Below, piece by piece: positions 42,727 through 54,100 of a DNA stretch of 64,000 nt. The stretch comes from Cladorhizidae sp. MBARI D1340-BT2 (lineage: Eukaryota; Porifera; Demospongiae; Poecilosclerida; Cladorhizidae): contig JAQNBH010000011.1 in the NCBI GenBank assembly GCA_028752905.1, positions 3,093,322 to 3,157,321 of the forward strand, written 5' to 3'. Below the pieces are notes generated by a model. That model did not search any database and was not told the origin of the DNA. It saw only the letters and a program-made list of their open reading frames with translations. A program made the position numbers and the translations under genes. Position 1 is the stretch's first letter. Each line of letters opens with the position of its first letter.

Positions 42727-42992
42727 GCAGGACAGATAGCTTTGCTATTAGCAGCCTCAGCAAGACAGATAGCTTTGCTATTAGCAGCCTCAGCAAGACA
42801 GATAGCTTTGCTATTAGCAGCCTCAGCAGGACAGATAGCTTTGCTATTAGCAGCCTCAGCAAGACAGATAGCTTTGCTATTAGCAGCCTCAGCAAGACAG
42901 ATAGCTTTGCTATTGGCAGCCTCAGCAGGACAGATAGCTTTGCTATTGGCAGCATCAGCAAGACAGATAGCTTTGCTATTAGCAGCATCAGC
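42727..42992. repeat. 33-bp minisatellite, about 8 copies
   Basis: Units of GACAGATAGCTTTGCTATTA then GCAGCCTCAGCAA. The period is divisible by three, so both strands show open frames (LLIAKLSVLLR and AASARQIALL) that are not genes. It lies within the LINE relic. Confidence 0.94.
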
Positions 42993-43253
42993 ATGATTTA
43001 AGTTTATAAGTCATTTGGTAGAACTTGCAACATGGTCGACTCTACTGAATCCATGGGTTCATTTATCATGCCAAATTTCACATTATCTACATGTATGGCA
43101 TTTTATGACCAGTGCCAGATTTTATGAGGATCCCAGTGAACCTTTAGCAGGATTGATCCAGTCCCTCTCTATTGGTGCTAAACCTGGTTTGACTGAAACT
43201 GTGACAGTTGAGACCTCTTTGCTAGGAGGTCTGATTCATCACATGATCTGGTA

Positions 43254-43740
43254 ATCTTTACTAGAATAGGGCGTTAACGCTCAAGCTGGTATTTACGCAG
43301 TATAAAACAGTCACGAACAGAGTGCTCAGTTATATGTTCACTTGTGGAGCCTGACACTACTCTTTCCATAGCCTCTGTCTGGCATTTGTACCTTGTAGTC
43401 TTTGGAGGGAATTCCTTAATTCCACGCACTACCAGGCTGTTATGATCATGGATAGGGTTTGCTAAAGGTTCAGAGGGGGAGTTGGCTTTACTACACTTGC
43501 ATATGTCTTCTTAGTCTCTCCAGTTGAGTTTGCATCTACTGCAGCTGTTTCATTGGGATTTTTTAGTTTCTGAATTTTTTCCACCGCATATATAGCCTTG
43601 GTTAAGTTGGTGAGTTCTGATCTCACTCGTTCTTTAGGGTTGCAATTTCTTGGTTATGTTTACTAAGTTGGCAGTGAGTGCATGAAAAGGGTTCAATGGA
43701 AGTAGTTAGTTGAGCCAAAACATCTTGAGAAGCCAGCACA
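43254..43740 (-). pseudogene. LINE ORF1 relic
   Basis: A degraded - strand frame reads SLVVRGIKEFPPKTTR and SVRDCFILRKYQLE...RPILV. This fits the 'VVRGI.E' and 'IRDC.RLGKY...RP.PILV' pattern of the RRM-like region of LINE ORF1. A Lys/Glu/Asn-rich, possibly coiled-coil part precedes it. It marks the 5' region of the LINE running down to about 35.9 kb. Confidence 0.6.
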
Positions 43741-43833
43741 TCTCCTGTGAATGCATGATTTGCATTTTGCATTACAAAAATCGAGTCTTGGCCTTCTTTA
43801 CCATCAGTGGCATCGATGATGTCATCCAGACAG

Positions 43834-44335
43834 ACAGGTCAGGTGACGTCCAGACAGGTCAGGTGACGTCCAGACAGACAGGTCAGGTGACATCCAGACA
43901 GATAGGGCAGGTGACATCCAGACAGACAGGTCAGGTGACGTCCAGACAGATAGGGTAGGTGACAGCCAGACAGATAGGGCAGGTGACAGCCAGACAGATA
44001 GGGCAGGTGACAGCCAGACAGATAGGGCAGGTGACGTCCAGACAGATAGGGAAGGTGACGTCCAGACAGATAGGGCAGGTGACAGCCAGACAGATAGGGC
44101 AGGTGACAGCCAGACAGACATCCAGACAGATAGGGCAGGTGACAGCCAGACAGATAGGGCAGGTGACGTCCAGACAGATAGGGCAGGTGACATCCAGACA
44201 GATAGGGCAGGTGACAGTCAGACAGGCAGGTCAGGTGACATCCAGACAGACAGGTCAGGTGACGTCCAGACAGATAGGGCAGGTGACAGCCAGACAGGCA
44301 GGTCAGGTGACATCCAGACAGACAGGTCAGGTGAC
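43834..44335. repeat. 24-bp minisatellite, about 21 copies
   Basis: Units of CCAGACAGATAGGGCAGGTG then ACAG/ACGT/ACAT. Long open frames on both strands are artefacts of the 24-bp period. Confidence 0.95.
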
Positions 44336-44511
44336 ATCCTCTATTCCTGGATGCTGGACTGGATTCAACTAGATGGAGACAAGCTAGAGAGCTAGCTAGA
44401 TTGTAAATATAGTAACAAAATCAAGTCAAGAATTGAAATCTCAGAAACTCACGATAAAGTCACCACCATTTTTTTTAAATTTTAAACATGACATTTTGGA
44501 AAGATGTTTTA

Positions 44512-44570
44512 GCCTTCATCAGGAATAATCTCATTCCTGATGAAGGCTCGAGCACCTAGCCGTAAGGTCC
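44512..44570 (+). ncRNA. Degenerate hammerhead-ribozyme relic of a Penelope-like element
   Basis: A perfect 15-bp inverted repeat (GCCTTCATCAGGAAT at 44512-44526, complement at 44533-44547) overlaps the hammerhead core CTGATGA (44537-44543). A helix GGCT/AGCC (44545-44548 and 44558-44561) follows, then GTAA where an active hammerhead needs GAAA. This arrangement is characteristic of Penelope-like retroelement terminal repeats. The changed core predicts no self-cleavage. No Penelope coding sequence is seen nearby. Confidence 0.45.
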
Positions 44571-44933
44571 AGTTGAAATTAATCATCAAGGAAGTTGTTG
44601 CAATAGTATTGTTGGTTGGTGGATATGGCATTTTCACGATGAGATCTGCATGCAGCCAAGGGAAGGCTCGCAGGAGCAATAACCGAGTCCAACACGATAG
44701 TTATTGCTGGAATTATGAACTCGCTAAGCACTGGTGTTTTGCCCTTTAGAAGCTTGCATTACAACATCATCGTCACATATCTGGCAGCCAGATCAGACGT
44801 CTCCTCTGCACGTGTTATCAGACATTAGATACCCACGGTTCATAAAATCAAACCTAATATCACCACAAACACCACACACACACACACACTAATAGTAAAA
44901 ACAATTAACTGTCCACTCAAGTCTGCCGAATAA

Positions 44934-45178
44934 TTAGATGGCCACCAGGATGACGAGGATGATCATGAATGAAATCATGACTACGGCATAGATGAGGAGC
45001 GAAACCCAACGAACAGGGGAATCTTTCGAGGGAATTTTGGGCTTTGTCATATCCGGTTTACTGGGCTTGGCCCCAGGCACAGTGAGCTCCACGCCCACAT
45101 TGGCTTGGTTCTTGCTGACGGGTGGTATGTTGGACTCCACCAGAGGCTTGACTAGAGACGGAACCAACTTGCTGCGAT
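44934..45178 (-). CDS. CYBDOM last exon, linker and C-terminal anchor
   Basis: It has 245 bp to the TAA stop. It encodes RSKLVPSLVKPLVESNIPPV, a Lys/Pro-rich stretch and a final hydrophobic helix. No AATAAA was found on the - strand in the few hundred bases downstream. Confidence 0.92.
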
Positions 45179-48100
45179 CTGGAAAGGAATAAGCATTAAA
45201 TGATGAAATCATTTCTCCCATGAACTATCATCACACTCCCACCCCCTCTACTTGCTCTCACCTACTTATGTCCCTCCCCTCTCACTATGGAGTTCTAGTA
45301 TGCTTCCAGTAGTACTGCCTCAACCTCCCCTTAGGAATCCTGCGCTATCCCTAGCCTTAGCCCTAGAGTACCCCTAGCTTTAGAATACCCTATCCCTAGA
45401 GCGTCCCTAGCTTTAGAACACCCCTATTAGAGTACCCTAGCTTTAGAATGCCCCTATCCCTAGAGTACCCCTAGCTTTAGAATACCCCTATCCCTAGAGC
45501 GTCCCTAGCTTTAGAACACCCTATTAGAGTACCCTAGCTTTAGAATACCCCTATCCCTAGAGTATCCCTAGCTTTAGAATACCCCTATCCCTAGAGTAAC
45601 CCCCCTAGCTTTAGAATACCCCTATCTCTAGAGTAGCTTTAGAATGCCCCATCCCTAACCCTAGCCATACTCCTAGAATACGGCTATCCCTAATTCGAGC
45701 CCTAGAATGTCCCTAGAATACCCCAAGCCTACTTAGCCCTAGAATACCCCTAGCCCTACTTAGCCCTGGCCCCTAGCCCTAGTACTTATTCCAGGATCCG
45801 TACTGCATAGTCAGTCGTCCTCACTAGGGACGTGGGATACTCCCAAGTGCCGAGGGACTCCTGCACAGGAGAAGCTGGAGCAGCACTGGACATTCTATCA
45901 CACCTTTCAAGTTATTTCTCATGATTTGATTGGCTAGATGTATCCCACATCCTGCACCCTGCATGTCACACATGCCTGGTCAGTGAGGTACTACGCATGC
46001 ACGAGTTGCCTGGTTGCCATGTCAACCTCAGGGCATGGCTTTGCCAGGCCTCTACGACCTGGCCTAGTAGAAATAAATTTGTAGTTATATTTTTTTCACT
46101 TGACGATGTGATAAATGCTTAGCTGGTTTAGGTTTCATCATATCCCACCCAACCAAGCCTAGTAACTAATGATATCCTCTGTTACCCCCTTACCTCCTCT
46201 CTGTCGCACCCCTTCCCCTCCCCTTTGTCACCTCCAACATGCCCCTCCCCTCTGTCACCTCCACCCCCCTCCCCTCCCCTCCCCTCTGTCACCTCCACCA
46301 CCCCTCCCCTCCCCTCTGTCACCTCCACCATGCCCCTCCCCTCTGTCACCTTCTCCGGTGGATGTGTACGCGAGGACAGTGAAGAGCAGGAAGAGGACCA
46401 TGACGAGCGCCAAGAAGAAGCCCAAATATCCCATGTAGACCCAGAAAATGGTCAGGTCACCAAAGCGACTCATCCGGCTGAAGATGGACAGTCCAATTCC
46501 CACATTCGTCACTGTATGGAATAGGAATGAGAGGATTGGGACATAGTGTTTGAGAATGGAAATATTCAAGTGACAATTATTCTCAAAAATGGCCATTGGA
46601 ATGGAATACAGATATAGAAATGAGGGAGGGGCTTACATGCCAATAGCTCTGCTACCATGCCAACAAAGGTGCCGTGAATCAAGTTGAAAATCCAACGGCT
46701 GAAGGAAAGAATTATTTGAAGTCAAAAATAGAAGAGGAAGGAATAGAACGAGAGGAAACTTACTTCTTATCATCTGGTTTGCAGCGACACAGAGATATCA
46801 TGGGCTAAATAAGAGGGGTTTCAATAATTGAGGGGGGTTAGATATTGAATACATAATATTGGTGCTAAATATTGATATTGGGAGGGTAATGGGACATGTA
46901 GATATTCAACACACGGGGTTTTATCGGGGGAGGGGGTAGGTTTCCCCCTGAAGAGATGTTTTCTCCAAACTTGAAGTTGCATCAGATAAGAACATGTGTC
47001 AATTAACATATTTCCCCGCCTCTTTCCCGGCAAAATGATATCGCCAGATAAGTCACCGGCATAATATTATTGGGAGCTGTAAATATTCACATGTAGGGAG
47101 GTAGTTAACGTTGGCATTGGGGGTAGATATTAAACATGTAATATTGGGGTGTAGGTATTGATAATTGGGGTGTTGATGTTGACATTTCATAATATTGGGG
47201 GTGTAAATATTGATGTGGGTTGGTAGAAGAAATCCTATGCAAATTTTGGGAGTGAGAGAAGAGTGGACTAGTGCAGGTGTCTGTGATACTTACATTCAGC
47301 AGTTGCATGAACATCACAATGATGCCGATGATGTAGTGAGCAGTTCCCGTTGGCTAGAAGCACAGATTAAAATATCGCAACACAGACAAAGATTTCAGTG
47401 TATAAGACTCACATTGGCACTTCCTAGTTGGATCAGTCCCGGAGGACTGTTGTTACGGTTAGCAACGAATATCAATAGGAATGCAATGGAAGCAACAACG
47501 ATCGAGCCAGACATGAGAATGCGGTGGACCTGAAACCACTCGCCGTTAGGGAGTGCAGGGCGCATCCAGGCAGCAAAGAAAATGGCAGTGACGGCCATTA
47601 CGGGCCAGGCTATGATCATCAGTATCCCGTGAGCTCGGGTCAGCCGGGCACGAGTGACGTCTCCTAGCACCTCCCCCCGATCTGTGGAGGGGTTAGCACG
47701 TGCACCACTTACAGTAGGGTTGCCTGTGACCCCCAAAACATGGGCGGCCAAGGCTTGGGCCCCTGGGTTGGCTGGTCGGACGCCGTAAATAGCAAAGTAG
47801 TCGTTGTTGAGGTCCAGATCTTGGATTTGAGCACCCGAGGTGTCGCTGCCAGCGGTGAGACGTGTGAAGCTATGGGATGTGGGATGTGGCAGGAGGGAAT
47901 AAGAGAGGCTTATGCGAGAAAGGTGAGTGAGTTTGGTGCAGTGTTTGGTGGATGAGGTGGTAGTGTTGTAGGTGAGGGTGAAGGTGTGGCAGGTGGTAGT
48001 GTGATAGGTGAGAGTGTGGCAGGTGAGAGTGTGAAGGTGAGAGTGATAGGTGCTAGTGTGATAGTGAGAGTGATAGGGGCTACTGTGATGGTGAGAGTGA

Positions 48101-51100
48101 TAGGTGCTAGTGTGATGGTGAGGATGTGATAGGGGCTACTGTGATGGTGAGAGTGATGTGTGCTAGTGTGATGGTGAGGGTGTGATAGGTCAGAGTCATT
48201 CAACCAATTAAAAAACACATTAACAACTTGCCCACCATTTCTGGTAAACCGCTCAGCTGTAAGCTTACACCTGCTACTTACGAGCAAGAAATCCGGCCAT
48301 TATCAGAGTTGCCATTGAAGAGGAAGACATCTGAAATGCTGTCGGGAATATTTCCTCGAGTTGGTGCCGATGGGTTCCAAGTGTCCAAAACGTCGACTAT
48401 GCCTGTATCAGGGTTGATGTTGCAGCCTAGCACATCTGCATCAAACTGTGTCAGAGTGCATTAAGAAATCAGATTACTAGTCATCCTTAGCATAGAATGC
48501 ATTAGTGCCATGCAGGTTACTGCATTAATGATGTTACTGAACCTATATTAGATGGGCACTGTGGAATGTAGCCATAGAGAGGTTAATTTCTTCTCCACTG
48601 CTCATGAATAAACATCAGCCGGACATCAACCAGCTCAAGATAGCCCTAGCCTTCATAACCTACCATGTTCGGAGTGTCGGAGAACCCAATGGCCACCCAT
48701 GCCTCTGCCTGGCCCTCGATGTAGATGTCCAGGTATAGGTTATTGCCCTGGTTGGTTTCAATACCCACAAAAATATCGCAGTCTGAGGGGGGGCAGCCGG
48801 GTGGGTTCCTGAAAATTAAACGGTAATTCTCTGCAGCAATGACCTGCAAGTGGATAAAACTTTACATAACCCTCAGTAGCACTAGTTTCAGCTTGTGACT
48901 TGTCACTGCATGATCAGACTATGATGTCGATAAGTAAAGCCATCTATAGCTCACCGGCTCAGTGACTCCATCTGGCATGGCACCAGTGGCATTCTTCAAG
49001 AAGTGTGTTTGAAATTACATGAAGGGGGTGAAAAAAAGAATCATTAGCAGTCACCCTACATCACATTTTTACTGGAAAATAAGGGTTTAAATTCCACTAT
49101 TGTCCAGAAATGTTGCTAGAAATCCCCTTACCAGGTCACTTTGGATACTCAGGACAGGGTTAACTCTTATACTGGCCAAAGGGTTACCAGGGCCTCCATT
49201 GTGGCCTGTTAAGATACCAGCAGTTGGATTGTCTGGACGGATTCCATAGAGGATGAAGTAGCTGCTATTTAAGTTCAAGTCTCGCTGTTCATCCAGGTTG
49301 GGGTTTGGGCTTCCTGGAAAGTACCGCCCCATGCTGCAGAGGAACGAAAGTTGCTGTCAGGTTAATCCACACCTTACCGAATGGACACACTTGCACACAT
49401 GGCTATACCTTACCGAATGAACACACTAGCACACATGAACTTTACCTTACCGAATGAACACACTAGCACACATGGACTATACCTTACCGAATGAACACAC
49501 TAGCACTATACCATACCGAATGAACACACTAGCACACATGAACTATACCTTACCGAATGAACACACTAGCACACATGGACTATACCTTACCGAATGTACA
49601 CACTAGCACACATGAACTACACCTTAACGAATGAACACACTGGCACACATGAAGTACACCTTACCGAATGGACACACTTGCACACATGAACTACCGAATG
49701 GACACACTAGCACACCACAAAGGCCAGCAAAGCATATGATCTATATTTAGCATGGGGGAGGCGGGTACTTTATTGTTGGTTCCAATCTTTGCATCGGCTG
49801 TGCTCGAGTCAGTTTTTTTATTTCCATTTCTAGCAAACTGATTCGTAGATGTGCTGTCCGCACACGATCCTCTGCTAGCTGAGTTCTTCAATCCTCCACC
49901 ACCCCACTGGCTACACAATACCAGCACATAAGCCGAGCACTCCATACCCATCAATTGCATCTGCTCATAGGCATTACTTGTTATGTGGGTGGAGTCTGCT
50001 CATGGGCATTACTTGTTATGTGGGTGGAGTCTGCTCATGGGCATTACTTGTTATGTGGGTGGAGTCTGCTCATGGGCATTACTTGTTATGTGGGTGGAGT
50101 CTGCTCATGGGCGTTACTTGTTATGTGGGTGGAGTCTGCTCATGGGCATTACTTGTTATGTGGGTGGAGTCTGCTCAGGGGCATTACTTGTTATGTGGGT
50201 GGAGTCTGCTCATGGGCATTACTTGTTATATGGGTGGAGTCTGCTCAGGGGCATTACTTGTTATGTGGGTGGAGTCTGCTCATGGGCATTACTTGTTATG
50301 TGGGTGGAGTCTGCTCATGGGCATTACTTGTTATGTGGGTGGAGTCTGCTCATGGGCATTACTTGTTATGTGGGTGGAGTCTGCTCATGGGCATTACTTG
50401 TTATGTGGGTGGAGTCCACTCTGTTCGATATTAAGTATCATTAGATGCTGTCTTTTACGGCATCTGAGACTATCCTCACTACATACTCACACACAAGAGA
50501 TCCTTCCATCCTGGAAACTGGAATTAAAGAGCACGACATCTTGCCTGGCATCTACGAGGTTGCTCCTCCCAACCGCAGCGTTCCAAGTGTCCAGAGCCTC
50601 CACCATATCAGTGTCAGGGTTGACATTGCAGGCCAGGACATCCGCACTGAACTGCAAGTATGTGTGCATAGTAGTAGTTGTGGGTGGAGAGTATATATGC
50701 TCACTTATCCGTGGACACAGTACAGGGTAATACAGAGATTAATAGGGCAATAGAGATTAATATGGTAATACATGTACATATGTAGATTAATAGTTTACAG
50801 AAATTAATAGTAGGATAATAGAATAATGCATATTATTATTATTGTAATATTTTAACCCACAATGTATAATATGGTCTAGTGCTTAATCAGTCAACCAACC
50901 AATTAGTGAAAATTAACACCAATAGAGAAATAAAGAAATGAGCTAGAGAAATGGCTGAAATGGCTTAAGGGAATGCTAGATTAGACAATAACTATATGCA
51001 TGTCACTACGTATGACCCTTTACCCGTTTGATGTCCCCTTACCTCGCGCCTGCTCAGTAACACACATTCAGTTGATGTACGCATTTCATGCTAACAAGAT

Positions 51101-54100
51101 CTATTTTGTATCCTCTTTGATCCAGCGTTGAAATGGTGCATGGCACTTATCTATGCGCACATCAACTCTGCTAGTATAGCCTTCGGTAGCCACTAGACCC
51201 CACCAGCAAGAGTACTGGCTAGGGGATCGTGCTTTCCCGAAGACTACCCCAATTGTCGCCCATCAACCTAATGGCAGTCAATTGCCCGTACCCCGGGTGC
51301 GACTTCGTCACCCCTGATGGGATGGACCCAGCAGTGGTGGCCGCCCTGCTGAACGGCCATATGCTTGTGCACAGCCAGGCGACCCGAACCAAACCAACAC
51401 CCGTCCGCCGCCCAGAAGTCACGGCCGGTGGGACGACTGAGAGCTGGCATTACTTCCTGAGCAGGTGGAGAGCGTATTCGCTAGCCGTCCATCTGGCCGG
51501 TCCAGACATCGCGATTCAGCTACTTGAATGCCTGGAGCCCAACCTCAGACGTGACGTCACGCGTAATATCGTCGATCCTTTACCTATCGAACAACATTCC
51601 GAAGTGGAACTCCTGGCAGCCATCAAAGCCCTTGCCGTCCGGGAGGAAAATCCGAAGGTGGCCCGCGTCGCCCTATCCCGTATGGTACAGGACCGTGGTG
51701 AGTCAATAAGATCTTTTGCAGCCCGACTCCGTGGCCAGGCGGAGGTGTGTGTGTTTACCAAGAAGTGTTCTGGTTGTGATATGATAAACAACCAGGGAGA
51801 GCAGAGAGTGGCTGATCAGTTGTGTGTGGGGCTAGCGGATCCCGATATTCAGGAAGACCTCCTCAAGGACACCAACCAGGCCATGACGGTAGAAGAGACG
51901 ATCCGTTTCGTCGAAGTGAGAGCCGCAGGTAAGCGGTCCGCGGCCGCCATCACAACACCCACCTCGACGAACACCCTTGATGATAGCACGGACCTCGAGG
52001 ACGCCCTGCTCAGTGGCTACAGGCGGCAACAGCGCCCCAGCACGCCACAACTACCACCAAGTGTCACCAAGACCAGACCCAACCGCCTGCCCACCCCACA
52101 CAGAGGGCAACCCACCCAAACCAAGCAACTCACCAACCAGAAAGCCACCTGCTGCTTTTGCGGCAACCAAGGCCACGGTGAGAGGGCCCGCACTGCGATC
52201 CGTCGCACCCAATGCCCTGCATTCGGCTCCACCTGCACGGCGTGCAACCGTCCAAACCATTATGCCCATCTCTGCTGGCTCAAGCTAGCTGAGAAGGAGA
52301 GCGCCATATCGGAACAGGTAGCCAACATGTCCGAGGGCACCCTCCCCCACCAGTCATGGGACTCGGGCACCAACCAGTGGATCCAGCGCAGATCCCCACC
52401 CCAACCCAACATAGAGGTGACCGTGTCAACCCACAGAGAAGACTATCTCGCCCATGGACACACACTTCGGGAAGAGAGACACAACCTCTCCACGACAGCT
52501 CTAGCCGACACAGGCTGCCAGAGCTGCCTGGCAGGCCCACAACTGCTCACCGGCCTCAACCTGCAACAAGCTGACCTCATCCCGGCTACGCTCCTCATGA
52601 GCTCAGCTAGCGGGAACAGCCTCCCCATAATAGGGGCTGCTCTTCTGCGAATCAGATCTCGCCATTCCAACCGAGACACAAGGCAGATGGTCTACTTTTC
52701 CCCACTCGCCACTAAGCTGTACCTGAGCCTGACAACTTGTTCCGACCTTGGGCTGATCGCGAAGGGGTTCCCCCTCTGCACGTCGACACCACCTACGGGA
52801 AACGGCACGAGTGCATGGGCGACCCCTGATCGGCCACTGTCGCAAGCCCAGGACCTGCTAACCAGAACAGGGGACCTGCAGACCAGACCCATCCACCATG
52901 TGTCCAGACCCCCCCAGATGACGACCACAGCGGACCTGCAGGCGAGACCCCCACCCCCAACCACACCCTTGGTGAGTCAAACCACACCTCTCATACAACG
53001 TGCATGCTCATGCCCAACCAGGGCACCACCCCCAGACAGACCCACCTCCCTACCTTTCCCTGGCACCGAAGAAAACCGCCACAGACTTGAACGTCACTTG
53101 CTGGACCTATACTCAGCGAGTGCGTTCAATGTCTGTGAGCACCAGCCCCTCCCCATGATGTCTGGCCCCCCCCTATCCCTGAGCATCGATCCCAACGCTG
53201 TCCCCAAACCCTGCCACACCCCCATTGCCATCCCCATTCATTGGCAAGACGAGGTGAAGGCAGGCCTCGACCGGGATGTTCGCCTTGGCGTGCTAGAGAG
53301 GGTCCCCCTGGGTACACCCGTCACTTGGTGCCACCGCATGGTGATATGCACCAAGAAGAACGGGTCGCTCAGGAGGACCATCAACTTCCAACCCCTGAAC
53401 AAGCATGCTACACGGGAGACACACCACTGCCCATCTCCGTTCCACCAAGCTCGAGCCATTCCACGCCGAACCAAGAAGACCATATTCGACGCGTGGAATG
53501 GCTACCACTCAGTTGCACTCTCCAAGGAAGACCGCCACTTTACCACGTTTATCACCCCATGGGGTAGATATCGCTATCTCACCGCCCCCCAAGGTTACAT
53601 CGCCTCACCCTAAACCCACGCAAGTTTCGCTTCGCCGAAGACACCGTGGAATTTGCTGGATTCACCATCACTCCCACGGAGGTCAAACCAGCGGACAAAT
53701 ACCTGCAATCAATCACCGACTTCCCCACCCCAGCCAGCATCACAGACATCAGGGCATGGTTCGGGCTTGTAAACCAAGTTTCTTACACCTTCGCGATGAC
53801 CACGGCGATGCAGCCGTTCCGGGCCCTCCTCAAACCTACCACACCATTCGAATGGACGAGTGACCTTGCCGAGGCTTTCACAGCCTCCAAGAAGCACATC
53901 TGCGAGCGCATCAGGGTCGGTGTTGAGATCTTCGACAAGGACTGCCCAACCTGCCTGGCCACCGATTGGAGCAAGGGCGGGATCGGGTTCTGGCTGCTTC
54001 AAAAACACTGCCAGTGCCCGTCCCGTGACTTGTTCTGCTGCCGAGAGGGTTGGCGCGTCACCCTAGTGGGCTCGCGCTTCACCCATGCTGCAGAGTCACG

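Noticed and set aside
42710..44372. Open frames across two minisatellites
   Set aside because: The 33-bp and 24-bp periods are divisible by three and produce repetitive open frames on both strands.
49955..50730. Overlapping + strand ORFs of 150-250 codons
   Set aside because: A 35-bp intronic array read in three frames, running into the antisense of a CYBDOM exon.
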